From Bradyrhizobium sp. U87765 SZCCT0048 (lineage in GTDB: Bacteria; Pseudomonadota; Alphaproteobacteria; Rhizobiales; Xanthobacteraceae): 64,000 bases of DNA. The notes under the pieces are model-generated. The model had not been told where the DNA came from. It worked only from the letters and a program-made list of their open reading frames with translations, and ran no database searches. Shown in pieces: positions 8,869 through 18,361 of this stretch. Every line of letters starts with the position of its first letter. Within the stretch, counting starts at the first letter, position 1. The translations under genes and the position numbers were made by a program. The stretch lies in NCBI RefSeq assembly GCF_018131225.1, contig NZ_JAFCMM010000003.1:756001-820000 (forward strand), written 5' to 3'.

Positions 8869-8960
8869 GCGACTTACTCGCAACTGACTTGCCAAGCCCG
8901 GGCCGATATGCTGTTTTAGTTGCGATTAGTTCTTAGTTGCATCATGACAGAGGATATCCC

Positions 8961-10967
8961 GTGGACGTTTCAATGCGATGGCCGGCGCTGCTGGGCAGCC
9001 TTGCTCTGGTTTCCCTGGCCGGCGCAGACCGCGCCCGGTCCGCCGACCTGCCGCTCGCCCCTTCTGCTGCCACTGCGCCGCTGCCCGACTGGAACGGGAT
9101 CTATTTCGGCGCCCATGCCGGCTTCGGCTATGGCCACGGCCGCGCCAGCGTCCTCGATGGCGATGCGGTGGCAGGATCCCACGGATTCGGCGGCATGATC
9201 GGCGGCGTGCAGATCGGCGCCAACCGCGTGCTGCCGTCGGGCCTGCTGCTCGGTGTCGAGGTCGACGCCATGTTGCCGAACGCCTATCCGTCGAATGGCA
9301 CGGTCTGGACAAACACCGCCGCCGACCACGCCTTCGCCGAGCAGCTCGACACCATCGCCACCGTGCGCGGCCGCCTCGGCTACGTGCGTGGTCATTGGCT
9401 GGTCTACGCCACCGCCGGCCTTGCGCTGTCGTCGAGCCAGGTAACGCGCACCTCGCTCGCCGGCGACGACGACATCACCAAAGCCATGCTGCGCGCCGGC
9501 TGGGCCGCGGGCGCGGGTGTCGAATACCGCCTGTCGCAGGACTGGAGCGTGCGCGCCGAATATCTCTACGCTCGCCTCGGCAGCCGCAGCCTCGCCTTCG
9601 CGCCCGACAGCACCTACACCGCGTCGATGGATTTTTCGGCACTGCGCATCGGCCTCAATCGCCAGATGTCGTGGTCCGACGCAGCCGCATTCAAAGCGCC
9701 GGCGATCGCCGCCCCTGAGGGCAGCAACTGGGAGATCCACGGCCAGACCACCTACATTCATCAGGCCTATCCATCGTTCCGCTCGCCCTATGCCGGCGCC
9801 AACAGCCTGAACGGCGCGGCGCAAAACAAGCAGACCTGGAGCACCAGCCTCTACATGACGTTCGGCCTGTGGGACGGCGCCGAGCTGCACTTCAATCCCG
9901 AGCTGCTGCAGGGCTTCGGCTTCAACAACACGGCGGGCCTTGCCGGCTTCTCCAACGGCGAGGCGCAGAAGTCGGACTTCCTCTACCCGCACTACAACAC
10001 CTCGCGGCTGTTCGTGCGCCAGACCTTCGGCTTCGGCGGCGAGCAGGAGAGCGTCGAGGGCGACTACGGCCAGATGTCGGCCAGGCGCGACATCTCGCGC
10101 CTGACGGTGCAGGTGGGCAAGTTCGCGGTCCACGACGTGTTCGACACCAACGCCTATGCGCAGGATCCGCGTGTCGACTTCCTCAACTGGTCGATCTGGG
10201 CGGCGGGCGCCTTCGATTATCCCGCCGACAAGGTCGGCCTGACCTATGGCGCGGTCGCCGAGTGGAACGAGAAGCGCTGGGCGCTGCGCGCCGGCTACTT
10301 CCTGACCGGGAGCGAGCCGAATTCCAACACCTTCGACACCGCAGTCCTCCGCCGCGGCGCCTATGTCGCGGAAGCCGAGGCGCGGACGACGTTCGGCGGG
10401 CTACCCGGCAAACTTCGCGCCACCGCGTGGCTCAACAACGCCAATTCCGGCAGCTACCGTGGCGCGATCGATCTCAGCGCGTCCATCCCCGGCCTCGCCA
10501 TCAACGACGCCATCGGCCTGACCCGCGAGGGCCGCATCAAATACGGCTATGTCGTCGGCTTCGAGCAGGCGCTGAGCGAGAGCGTCGGCCTGTTCGGGCG
10601 CTGGAGCTGGAACAGCGGCACCAGCGAGATCTCCGCCTTCACCGACATCGATGCCTCGCTGTCGGGCGGCCTGTCGATCAAGGGCGCGTCGTGGGGCCGG
10701 CCCGCCGACACCATCGGCATCGCCGGCGCGGTCAACATGCTGTCGCGCGATCATCGCGACTATCTCGCACTTGGCGGCCTCGGCATCCTGATCGGCGACG
10801 GCGCGCTGAACTATCGTCCGGAACGGATCGTCGAGGCGTACTATGCGGTATCGGTGAGGGATGGCCTCGTCGCAACGCTCGACTACCAGCACATCGTCAA
10901 TCCCGCCTACAACGCCGACCGTGGGCCAGTGTCGATCATCTCAGGCCGCGTGCGTGCGTCGTTCTGA
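8961..10967 (+). CDS. Two-domain outer membrane protein: Omp25-like barrel joined to an OprB-type porin
   Basis: The GTG at 8961 is preferred (AGAGG 7 bases upstream), giving about 668 residues. A signal peptide (MRWPALLGSLALVSLAGADRARS) precedes SADLPLAP. Residues about 40-220 resemble the Omp25/Omp31-type small barrel of rhizobia (WNGIYFGAHAGFGYGHG, GGVQIGANRV, AGVEYRLSQDWSVRAEYLYARLG). Residues about 235-668 resemble the carbohydrate-selective porin OprB (NWEIHGQTTYIHQAYPSFRSPYAG, QKSDFLYPHYNTSRLFVRQTFG, ending in a terminal strand with Phe: ISGRVRASF). The two parts run on without a stop or a shift of frame. It is probably a sugar or small-solute channel. It stands alone, with no partner gene in the same operon. 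Confidence 0.8.
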   Translation: MDVSMRWPALLGSLALVSLAGADRARSADLPLAPSAATAPLPDWNGIYFGAHAGFGYGHGRASVLDGDAVAGSHGFGGMIGGVQIGANRVLPSGLLLGVEVDAMLPNAYPSNGTVWTNTAADHAFAEQLDTIATVRGRLGYVRGHWLVYATAGLALSSSQVTRTSLAGDDDITKAMLRAGWAAGAGVEYRLSQDWSVRAEYLYARLGSRSLAFAPDSTYTASMDFSALRIGLNRQMSWSDAAAFKAPAIAAPEGSNWEIHGQTTYIHQAYPSFRSPYAGANSLNGAAQNKQTWSTSLYMTFGLWDGAELHFNPELLQGFGFNNTAGLAGFSNGEAQKSDFLYPHYNTSRLFVRQTFGFGGEQESVEGDYGQMSARRDISRLTVQVGKFAVHDVFDTNAYAQDPRVDFLNWSIWAAGAFDYPADKVGLTYGAVAEWNEKRWALRAGYFLTGSEPNSNTFDTAVLRRGAYVAEAEARTTFGGLPGKLRATAWLNNANSGSYRGAIDLSASIPGLAINDAIGLTREGRIKYGYVVGFEQALSESVGLFGRWSWNSGTSEISAFTDIDASLSGGLSIKGASWGRPADTIGIAGAVNMLSRDHRDYLALGGLGILIGDGALNYRPERIVEAYYAVSVRDGLVATLDYQHIVNPAYNADRGPVSIISGRVRASF

Positions 10968-11063
10968 CACTGACCGTTACCTGCAAGGTAATCGATCCGC
11001 TTCCGTGCATCGTCATGATGGTCACACCCGCAAGGGATTGCGACAACCCCAGAGGAGACCATC

Positions 11064-11432
11064 ATGACCGACGCCTTGAACGCACTGAAGATCGCCGAGG
11101 GCTACATCACGCTGTGGAACGAGCGCAACGACGCCCGCCGCCGCGACCTGCTGGCGTCCAACTGGACCGGCGACGCGCGCTATGTCGACCCGTTGGCGGC
11201 GAGCGAAGGCCCCGCCGCCATCGACGCCATGATCGCCGGCGTGCAGCAGCGCTTTCCCGATTTCGAGTTCGCCCTGCTCGGCACGCCGGACAGCCATGGC
11301 CAATTCGTACGCTTCCAGTGGGGTCTCGGCCCGCGCGGCGGCGACAACCCGATCAAGGGCACCGATTTCGTGGTGACCGAAGGCGGCCGCATCCGCAGCG
11401 TCACCGGCTTTCTCGACCAGGTCCCCAGCTGA
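11064..11432 (+). CDS. SnoaL-like / NTF2-fold protein
   Basis: A 122-residue protein with an NTF2 fold: YITLWNERNDARRRDLLASNWTGDARYVDPLAASEGPAAIDAMI, then FVRFQWGLGPRGG and IRSVTGFLDQVPS. The AGAGGAG sequence before the ATG makes a strong start. It shares only the fold with the protein at 6685-7047. The role is unknown; homologues are often annotated as isomerase- or polyketide-cyclase-like. A GC-rich 10-bp hairpin without a T tract (CGCGGCCGCG arms, 11451-11481) follows. Confidence 0.75.
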   Translation: MTDALNALKIAEGYITLWNERNDARRRDLLASNWTGDARYVDPLAASEGPAAIDAMIAGVQQRFPDFEFALLGTPDSHGQFVRFQWGLGPRGGDNPIKGTDFVVTEGGRIRSVTGFLDQVPS

Positions 11433-11578
11433 TCAGGCCTGGTCGATCGGCGCGGCCGCGGGCCATCGGCTCGCGGCCGCGTATCGTCGATTCAAACCGC
11501 CATGCGCGGCACGGCACTTCTATTCCCTGAACATGCCGGGATAGATTGCTGCATCCGCATCGCAGACCGAGCATCAGC

Positions 11579-12436
11579 ATGAACAGCACGCCACCGTCTT
11601 CCTCCGCATCCCGGCTTCATCCGCTGGAAGCCGCGACGCGCCTGACGCCGCATGGCGATCACCTGCTCGGCCACACCAGCAAGGATTACTGGGCCTTCAT
11701 CGGCCCGTTCGGCGGCGCCACGGCTGCAACCCTGCTGCGCGCCGCGCTCGACCATCCCCAGCGGATCGGCGATCCGCTCGCGCTGACCGTGAACTACTGC
11801 GCGCCGATCGCCGAAGGGCCGCTGCAGGTCGCCGTGCGGCCAGCGAAGACCAACCGTTCGACACAGCACTGGACCATGGAGCTGTTCCAGACGGAAGGGG
11901 ACATCCTCGCCACCGCTACTGCCGTGTTCGCCAAACGTCGTCCCGGCTGGAGCCATCCGATCGCGCGGATGCCGGCGGTACCGCAGCCCGAGGATCTCGC
12001 CCCCTATCGCGTCAACCTGCCGACACCATGGGTCGACCAGTACGACATGCGCTTCGTCGGCGAGCAGCCGCTTTTTCGCAAGACCCCCCATGCCGAGCCA
12101 CAGCCGGCACAGACGCTGTTGTGGCTTCGCGACGCGGCGCCGCGGCCGCTCGACTTCCTGTCGCTGGCGTCGATGTCCGATGCATTCTTCGGGCGCGTCT
12201 TCCATATCCTCGGCGTGCTGGTGCCGTTCGGCACCGTGACGCTCACCACGTATTTTCATTGCGCGGCGGACGACCTGCCGACGGATGATGGCTGGGTACT
12301 CGGCAATGCCGGCGCCAGCATCTACCGCGCCGGCTTCGGCGACCAGACCGCCGAGCTGTGGTCGCGCGACGGCCGGCTGCTCGTGACCTCGGTGCAGGCG
12401 ACCTACTTTCGCGACTGGACGCCGCCAGCGGATTGA
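11579..12436 (+). CDS. Acyl-CoA thioesterase-family protein (double hotdog)
   Basis: A 285-residue protein that looks like two hotdog halves. The N-terminal half has DYWAFIGPFGGATAATLLRAALDHPQR and DPLALTVNYCAPIAEGPLQVAV, the pattern of TesB-like thioesterases. The C-terminal half has LDFLSLASMSDAFFGRVF and ends in AELWSRDGRLLVTSVQATYF. Such enzymes hydrolyse acyl-CoA thioesters; the acyl preference is unknown. The ATG at 11579 is chosen over a TTG further upstream; its ribosome site is weak. No operon partner is evident. Confidence 0.75.
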   Translation: MNSTPPSSSASRLHPLEAATRLTPHGDHLLGHTSKDYWAFIGPFGGATAATLLRAALDHPQRIGDPLALTVNYCAPIAEGPLQVAVRPAKTNRSTQHWTMELFQTEGDILATATAVFAKRRPGWSHPIARMPAVPQPEDLAPYRVNLPTPWVDQYDMRFVGEQPLFRKTPHAEPQPAQTLLWLRDAAPRPLDFLSLASMSDAFFGRVFHILGVLVPFGTVTLTTYFHCAADDLPTDDGWVLGNAGASIYRAGFGDQTAELWSRDGRLLVTSVQATYFRDWTPPAD

Positions 12437-12830
12437 AGTGCGATAAGCTTGGCTTGAGCCGTCCACCGTCATCCTGAGGTGCGAGCGAAGCGAGCCTCGA
12501 AGGATGAACGGCTCCGAAGCGGCTACCCGGCTGTCGCGGGTACACTTCACCGGATCACATCGAGCAGGCGTGAGATCGGCATGCTCGAGCGACGACATCG
12601 TGCGATGCCTCTCCTGGCACACTGGCGCGCCTCGTCACCCATCACCCGACACACACGATCACATCCGACCAACAGAGTCCCACGCTTGTTGCGCAGCAGC
12701 AACACTGGCCAGCAAGGCGTCCCGCGACTGACATGGATCAATTTCTCCGGGGCCCGTGAGTGCGCCTGATGCGCGGCGCCAGCGCGACACGCGATGGCCG
12801 CATCATTGACTGACCTCGGGAGATTTCCAT
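12437..12830. other. Gene-free region with an extragenic repeat
   Basis: No supported coding sequence. An extragenic palindrome lies at 12467-12512 (GTCATCCTGAGG, then CGAGCGAAGCGAGCCTCG, then AAGGATGAAC), a common intergenic element of this group of bacteria. The rest is plain sequence leading to the ompW start; no clear operator was seen. Confidence 0.6.
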
Positions 12831-13562
12831 ATGCAGATGTCCACCATGGCGCGGCTCGCATTCGCCGCCGCCCTGATCACCGCAACCGTCGGCGGCAACG
12901 CCATTGCTGCGGATCTGATCACGAAAGCTCCGCCCGACATGCCGGCCGCGGAGCCGTGGAGCCCCTGGCAGATCCGTGTCCGCGCGCTGGCAGTCATTCC
13001 TCAGAGCGGCGGCAGCAGCGTCAATGTCACCGGTGTACCGGGCCTGTCGTCGCCCCAGTCGGGGCTCGGCATCAACAATCAGGCCATTCCCGAGCTCGAC
13101 ATCACCTACTTCTTCACGCCCAACATTGCCGCCGAGCTGATCCTTGGCGTCACCCGCCACAACATCACCGGCACCGGCACGCTGGGCGGCCTCGATATCG
13201 GCAAGGCCTGGCTGCTGCCGCCGACCTTGACGCTGCAATATCACTTCACCAATTTCGGCGCCTTCCAGCCTTATGTCGGCGTCGGCGTCAACTACACCGT
13301 GTTCTTCAGCCAGTCGGCGGCCAATGTCGTCTCGCCCGCCGGGCTCGCCACTACCAGCCTCAGTGTCAAGAACGCGCCCGGCCTCGCGCTGCAGGCCGGC
13401 TTCGACTACATGATCGACCGCCACTGGGGCATCAACTTCGACGTCAAGAAGCTGTTCCTGCGCGCCGACTACAATGCCGTCGTCAACAACGCGATCACGG
13501 TCAGCGGCCGCGCCACCATCGATCCCTGGCTGATCGGCGGCGGCGTCACCTATCGCTTCTGA
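12831..13562 (+). CDS. ompW: OmpW-family outer membrane protein
   Basis: A 243-residue protein with a signal peptide (ARLAFAAALITATVGGNAIAA) and the OmpW barrel pattern: WQIRVRALAVIPQ at the start of the barrel, IPELDITYFFTPNIAAELILG, LPPTLTLQYHF, FQPYVGVGVNYTVFF, HWGINFDVKKLFLRADY and the terminal strand GGGVTYRF. OmpW proteins form eight-stranded barrels with a hydrophobic channel, linked to uptake of small hydrophobic solutes and to stress responses. A monocistronic gene closed by a strong terminator. Confidence 0.92.
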   Translation: MQMSTMARLAFAAALITATVGGNAIAADLITKAPPDMPAAEPWSPWQIRVRALAVIPQSGGSSVNVTGVPGLSSPQSGLGINNQAIPELDITYFFTPNIAAELILGVTRHNITGTGTLGGLDIGKAWLLPPTLTLQYHFTNFGAFQPYVGVGVNYTVFFSQSAANVVSPAGLATTSLSVKNAPGLALQAGFDYMIDRHWGINFDVKKLFLRADYNAVVNNAITVSGRATIDPWLIGGGVTYRF

Positions 13563-13580
13563 CGCTTCAGCATCCACGAC

Positions 13581-13616
13581 GACGACGCCGCGAGACGACA
13601 GGCTCGCGGCGTCGTC
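13581..13616. terminator. Bidirectional hairpin between ompW and eda
   Basis: A perfect 14-bp stem (GACGACGCCGCGAG / CTCGCGGCGTCGTC) with an 8-base loop lies between the convergent ompW and eda genes. There is no long T tract on either side, so termination is probable but not certain. Confidence 0.65.
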
Positions 13617-13655
13617 AGCCACCATCTCGTCGTCGTTCGGCGAACACCCACTGCG

Positions 13656-14300
13656 CTACTGCATCGCGCGGCGGGCGAGCGTCGTGATCTTGTCCCAGTT
13701 GCCGGCACGGATGTCCGCGGCAGGACACAGCCACGAACCGCCGACCGCCACCACATTGGGCTCCGCCAGCCATTCCGCTGCATTGGCTTCACCCACGCCG
13801 CCGGTCGGGCAGAAGCGCGCCTGCGGGAACGGACCGCCGAGCGCGCGCAGCGCCGGGATACCGCCGGCCTGCTGCGCCGGAAAAAACTTGTAGACGCCGA
13901 AGCCGCGCACCAGCGCCGCCATCAGCTCCGACGCGGTGGCAATGCCCGGCACGAACGGCAGATCTGTCTCCGCCGCCGCATTCAGCAGCTCCGGCGTCGC
14001 GCCCGGACTGAGAGCGAACCTTGCGCCGAGCGCCTTTGCGCGCGCAAGATCCAGCGGCGTCAACACGGTGCCGATCCCGACAACGGCCTCCGGCACCTGC
14101 GCGATGATCGCCTCTGCAGCGCCGACCGCCGCCGCGGTGCGCAGCGTGATCTCCAGCGTGCGCACGCCGCCGGCAACCAGCGCGCGCGCCAGCGGCACGG
14201 CGTCTTCGGTACGCTCGATGGTGATGACGGGAACGACCCGCGCGGCCTTCAGCAGCGCCAGCAGGATATCGTCGCGGGATGCGGAAGCTTGGGAGGTCAT
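13656..14300 (-). CDS. eda: 2-keto-3-deoxy-6-phosphogluconate (KDPG) aldolase
   Basis: A 214-residue class I aldolase cleaving KDPG (and often KDPGal) to pyruvate and glyceraldehyde 3-phosphate. Visible residues: Glu50 in TLEITLRT, Thr78 in GIGTVLT, and the Schiff-base Lys138 in GVYKFFPAQ, with PTGGV for phosphate binding. The length is normal for Eda. It is the last gene of the sugar operon and overlaps the KDG kinase stop by four bases (ATGA), so the two are translationally coupled and complete a kinase-aldolase pair. Confidence 0.93.
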   Translation of the reverse strand: MTSQASASRDDILLALLKAARVVPVITIERTEDAVPLARALVAGGVRTLEITLRTAAAVGAAEAIIAQVPEAVVGIGTVLTPLDLARAKALGARFALSPGATPELLNAAAETDLPFVPGIATASELMAALVRGFGVYKFFPAQQAGGIPALRALGGPFPQARFCPTGGVGEANAAEWLAEPNVVAVGGSWLCPAADIRAGNWDKITTLARRAMQ

Positions 14301-15229
14301 GCCGTGGTGATCCGCCGTTGGAACATGGATGATGGCGCCGGCATCGCGGCGCGCGGGATGAGCGCACCGGAATATCCGACCACGATGCCGGCGAGATCAT
14401 GGCCGGCGCGCGCTGCGGCCACCGGATCATCGCCCTGCAGCCGCGCGGCGAGATAGGCCGCCGAATAGCTGTCTCCCGCCGCCGTGGTGTCGACCACGCG
14501 CGCCACCGGCGCCGCGTGCACCACCTCATCGAGGCCGCCGGCACGCACCCGGCTCGCCGGCTCGGCCAGCTTGAGCACGAGTTCCGGCACATGCAGCCGA
14601 TCGGCCTCGCCCGCGCCCCGCCCCGGGCCGAACAGCAGATCGAGATCCTCGACCGAGGCCAGCACGATGTCGGCGCCGGCGAACATGTCGTGATAGGTGC
14701 GCTGTGCCAGCGCCCGGTCGGGCCAGCCGCGCGGCCGGAAGTTAGTGTCGAACGCGATGCGTCGCCCGGCACAGCGCACGTCCTCGAGCGCACTCATCAG
14801 CCGTGCGCGGCCCGCCGCGTCGTACAGCGACAGCGTCACGCCCGACAGATAGACGACGTCGTATCCGGTGAGAGCTTCCAGGATCGCACCGGTCTGCGGC
14901 AGATCGAGCAGCGACCGCGCTGCGGAGCTGTCGCGCCAGTAATGGAAACGCCGCTCGCCGGCGGCATTGGTCTCGATGACATAGAGCCCCGGCAACTTGC
15001 CGGCGAGGCGCGCCACATGGCTGGTGCCGATGCCCTCAGTGCGCCAGCCCGCGACCATCTCGTCGCTCCAGGGATCGTCGCCGAGCGCCGTGACATAGTC
15101 GACGGCGACACCGAGCCGCGCCAGATAGGTCGCGGTGTTCAGCGTATCGCCGCCATAACCGCGGGCGAAATGCCCGTCCGCGGCCTCGGTCAGCTCGATC
15201 ATGCATTCGCCGATGCAGGCGATCTTCAT
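14297..15229 (-). CDS. kdgK: 2-keto-3-deoxygluconate kinase (PfkB family)
   Basis: A 310-residue ribokinase/PfkB-family sugar kinase. The first motif is GGDTLNTATYLARLG, and the C-terminal catalytic motif reads DTTAAGDSYSAAYLA, with Asp as catalytic base; the usual Gly before AGD is Ala here. The residues ARGYGGDTLN and FDTNFRPRGW agree with KDG kinases. It phosphorylates 2-keto-3-deoxy acids for the adjacent aldolase. It is preceded by the DenD-like gene (36 bases) and overlaps eda. Confidence 0.9.
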   Translation of the reverse strand: MKIACIGECMIELTEAADGHFARGYGGDTLNTATYLARLGVAVDYVTALGDDPWSDEMVAGWRTEGIGTSHVARLAGKLPGLYVIETNAAGERRFHYWRDSSAARSLLDLPQTGAILEALTGYDVVYLSGVTLSLYDAAGRARLMSALEDVRCAGRRIAFDTNFRPRGWPDRALAQRTYHDMFAGADIVLASVEDLDLLFGPGRGAGEADRLHVPELVLKLAEPASRVRAGGLDEVVHAAPVARVVDTTAAGDSYSAAYLAARLQGDDPVAAARAGHDLAGIVVGYSGALIPRAAMPAPSSMFQRRITTA

Positions 15230-15265
15230 CAGGGGGCCTCGGTGGGCCGGCGTGCGCCGGCCGCG

Positions 15266-16261
15266 TCAGGCGACGAACTTGCCGCCGAGCTCATCCTCGA
15301 TGTGGATGCGGATGATGTCGTCGAATGTCTGCTCGTGCGTCGTGAAGCCGACCTGGCGCGCACGCTCCGTCGAGAAGTCGCGCGGCCAGCTCGCCACCAT
15401 GCCGATGATCACCGGATCGGGCACGCGACGGATGCGAGCAGCGACGCCGGGGCCGGCAACACGCGCGAGCGCCGCAATCTGCTCGCCGACGGTTGCCGAG
15501 AGGCCGGGCATGCTGAGGCTGCGCCGCCAGCCCAGAATCTTGAGATCCATGGTGCCGGCATGCAGCAGGAAGCCGACCGTCGAGCGTGGCGACGCATGCC
15601 AGTGGCGCACGTCCTCGGACACCGGCAGCACCACGTCCTCGCCGTTGAGCGGCTCGCGAATGATATTGGAAAAGAAGCCCGACGCCGCCTTGTTGGGCCG
15701 GCCCGGCCGCACGCACACCGTCGGCAGGCGGATGCCGATGCCATCGAGGAAGCCGCGGCGCGAGTAATCCGCGAGCAGCAGCTCGCCGATCGCCTTCTGC
15801 GTACCGTAGCTGGTCTGCGGCGTCAGGACGAACTCGTCGTCGATCTTGTCGTGGAACGGCGCGCCGAACACCGCGATCGACGAGGTGAACACCACGCGCG
15901 GCTTGTAGCCGTCGCCGACGGCGCGGATCGCCTCCAGCAGATAGCGCGTGCCGTCGAGGTTGATGCGATAGCCCTTGTCGAAATCAGCCTCGGCTTCGCC
16001 GGACACGATGGCGGCGAGATGGAAGATGACATCCGGGCGGCTCGCCACCAGCGGCGTCACCGCGCCGGGCACAGCGAAGTCGCAGGTCACGGTGTCGATG
16101 GCAATGCGCGCATCCGCGGGTTTCTCCGGCGCGACCACGTCCTGCAATGTGAGCCTGGTGATCGCGGCCTCGCCGAGGCGCCCGTCGCGCAGCAGCCGTT
16201 CGGTGAATTTGCGGCCGACCATGCCGGCGGCCCCGAGAATCAGAATATGCAAGGACGTCAC
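15266..16261 (-). CDS. denD: DenD-like NAD-dependent epimerase/dehydrogenase
   Basis: A 331-residue extended SDR. It has the nucleotide motif LGAAGMVGRKF at the N-terminus, HLAAIVSGEAE, and the catalytic pair in YGTQK. The region VCVRPGRPNKAASGFFSNIIREPLNG is characteristic of the DenD group (D-erythronate dehydrogenase). DenD oxidises erythronate at C2, but in this operon the enzyme may act on another sugar acid. It lies between the permease genes and kdgK in one minus-strand operon. The symbol is by family resemblance only. Confidence 0.75.
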   Translation of the reverse strand: MTSLHILILGAAGMVGRKFTERLLRDGRLGEAAITRLTLQDVVAPEKPADARIAIDTVTCDFAVPGAVTPLVASRPDVIFHLAAIVSGEAEADFDKGYRINLDGTRYLLEAIRAVGDGYKPRVVFTSSIAVFGAPFHDKIDDEFVLTPQTSYGTQKAIGELLLADYSRRGFLDGIGIRLPTVCVRPGRPNKAASGFFSNIIREPLNGEDVVLPVSEDVRHWHASPRSTVGFLLHAGTMDLKILGWRRSLSMPGLSATVGEQIAALARVAGPGVAARIRRVPDPVIIGMVASWPRDFSTERARQVGFTTHEQTFDDIIRIHIEDELGGKFVA

Positions 16262-16422
16262 CCTTTCGTGGCAGAACTCATCATGTGGGAACGCTACCGG
16301 CCGATGACCGCGCCGGATGCGATCATCCCGCGCGTCCGGCCATCTGATCGCAGCCTGCGACAGGCGCGATCATGCCTGTTTCCGTGCGCCGCGCCAATCG
16401 CAATTCACGCGCCCCTGCCGTG

Positions 16423-17331
16423 CTACTCCTTCACGGCGCCGGTCATCGCCGACACATAGTGCTCGACGAAGAACGCGTAGAGGATGACGAGCGGCAGCGA
16501 GCCGACCAGCGCACCGGCCATCAGCGCGCCCCAGCGGTAGATATCGCCATCGACGAACTCGTTGACGATCGCCACCGGCACGGTCTTGTTCGGGGTCGAG
16601 GACAGCAGCGTCAGCGCGTAGATGAACTCGTTCCAGCACAGCGTGAACGAGAAGATGAAGGCCGAGATCAGTCCGGGCACCGCAAGCGGCAGAATGATCT
16701 TGATCAGGATCTGCCAGCGACTGGCGCCGTCGATCAGCGCGCACTCCTCGAGCTCGAACGGAATGGTCTTGAAATAGCCCATCAGCAGCCAGGTCGAGAA
16801 CGGGATCAGCAGCGTCGGATACACCAGGATCAGCGCCACCGGCGAATCGAACAGGCCATAGGCATGGATCACGCTGGCCATCGGGATGAACAGGATCGAC
16901 GGCGGCACCAGATAGGCGAAGAAGATCAGCGCACCGACCACCTGAGCGCCCTTGAACTGCAGTCGAACGATGGAATAGGCGGCGAGCACGCTGGCGGCGA
17001 TCGACAGGATGGTGGCGCCGGCGGCGACATACATCGTGTTCCACAGCCAGCGCGGATACTCGGTCTCGAACAGCAGCTTCTGGATGTGCTTGAACGTCGG
17101 ATGGACGACCCAGAACGGGTTGTAGGTCTCCATGTCGATGAGCTGGGCGTCCGGCTTGATGGACGTCAGCGCCATCCAGTAGAACGGGAACAGCAGGATC
17201 ACGAGGATGATGCCGAGCGGAAGATAGAGCGTCACGAGGCGCCGCGGCAGCGTCTCCAGATAGCTCATGCCCTCGCTGTTGTCCGCGCGGGCCTCGGTCA
17301 CGGCAACACGGCCGGCGGCGGCGTCAGTCAT
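16423..17331 (-). CDS. Sugar ABC transporter permease (MalG type)
   Basis: A 302-residue inner membrane protein with six predicted membrane spans. The permease loop that docks the ATPase reads EECALIDGASRWQILIKIILPLAVPG (the EAA motif). The start at 17331 (MTDAAAGR) overlaps the end of the MalF-type gene by 8 bases, which supports it over the Met at 17373. It works with the other permease, the ATPase and the binding protein of the same operon to import a sugar or sugar derivative of the CUT1 type. Confidence 0.9.
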   Translation of the reverse strand: MTDAAAGRVAVTEARADNSEGMSYLETLPRRLVTLYLPLGIILVILLFPFYWMALTSIKPDAQLIDMETYNPFWVVHPTFKHIQKLLFETEYPRWLWNTMYVAAGATILSIAASVLAAYSIVRLQFKGAQVVGALIFFAYLVPPSILFIPMASVIHAYGLFDSPVALILVYPTLLIPFSTWLLMGYFKTIPFELEECALIDGASRWQILIKIILPLAVPGLISAFIFSFTLCWNEFIYALTLLSSTPNKTVPVAIVNEFVDGDIYRWGALMAGALVGSLPLVILYAFFVEHYVSAMTGAVKE

Positions 17332-18286
17332 TGTTGTTTCCACCCTGCTGCCATTTGCGCTGCTGCAGGCCAAACCACGACAGCGTGATCGCGGCCAGCA
17401 GGAACGGAATCATCGCGGTGGCGATCGCCGCGCCCTCGCCGAGGCGACCGCTGAGGATCGCGCGCTGGTAGCTCAGCGTCGCCATCAGGTGCGTGGCGTT
17501 CACCGGGCCGCCGCGGGTCATCGCCCAGATCAGCTGGAAGTCGGTGAAGGTGAACAGCACCGAGAACGTCATCACCACCGCGATGATCGGCGTCAGCAGT
17601 GGATAGGTGATGTAGCGGAAGCGCTGCCATGGCGTCGCGCCATCGAGCGTCGCCGCTTCATAAAGAGAAGGCGACACCGTCTGCAGGCCGGCCAGCAGGG
17701 TGATGGCGACGAACGGCACGCCGCGCCAGATATTGGCGAAGATCACGCTGCCGCGCGCCCAGTTGCCGTCGCCGAGAAAATTGATGTTCTCGGTGATGAG
17801 ATGCATCTTGCGCAGCGACCACGAGATGATCGAGAACTGCGCGTCATAGATCCACCAGAACGCGATCGCCGACAGCACGGTCGGCACGATGAACGGGATC
17901 AGCACGGCGGCGCGGACCAGCGCCTTGAATGGCATGTGGCGGTTGAGCAGCAGCGCGAGATAGAGCCCGACCGCGAATTTGATGATGCTGGCGACAATGG
18001 TGTAGAGCAGCGTGTTGAACACCGACAGCCAGAACACGCCGTCGTCCCACAACCACTCGTAATTCTCGAAGCCGACGAACGCGCCGCCGCGGCCGATGCG
18101 GGCGTCGGTCAGGCTCATCCACAGCCCGAGCCCGAGCGGATAGGCCAGAAACAGCAGCAGAAACGCCGCGGCGGGCATCATGAACCAGAACGACAGCCAG
18201 TTGCGGTTGGCCCGCAGCCGCCGCCACGCTTCCGAGAGGGCCGAAGGCTGCGAACGTGAGGCCGGAGACGCTTCCAGGACCGCCAT
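17324..18286 (-). CDS. Sugar ABC transporter permease (MalF type)
   Basis: A 320-residue permease with six membrane spans. The first is PAAAFLLLFLAYPLGLGLWMSL, and the EAA loop reads YEAATLDGATPWQRFRYITYPLL. Start at 18286 (MAVLEASP) is preferred over 18316, which has no ribosome site. It lies 75 bases after the binding-protein gene and overlaps the next permease by 8 bases. Confidence 0.9.
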   Translation of the reverse strand: MAVLEASPASRSQPSALSEAWRRLRANRNWLSFWFMMPAAAFLLLFLAYPLGLGLWMSLTDARIGRGGAFVGFENYEWLWDDGVFWLSVFNTLLYTIVASIIKFAVGLYLALLLNRHMPFKALVRAAVLIPFIVPTVLSAIAFWWIYDAQFSIISWSLRKMHLITENINFLGDGNWARGSVIFANIWRGVPFVAITLLAGLQTVSPSLYEAATLDGATPWQRFRYITYPLLTPIIAVVMTFSVLFTFTDFQLIWAMTRGGPVNATHLMATLSYQRAILSGRLGEGAAIATAMIPFLLAAITLSWFGLQQRKWQQGGNNND

Positions 18287-18361
18287 GCTGCCGATGCTCC
18301 GAATATGGATCGCCACGATGCGGAGGTCGGCCGGCGCGTCAGGCGCCGGCCGACGATCGCC

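Noticed and set aside
14399..16459. A 686-codon open frame on the plus strand
   Set aside because: It lies across kdgK and the DenD-like gene on the opposite strand and shows only shadow composition.
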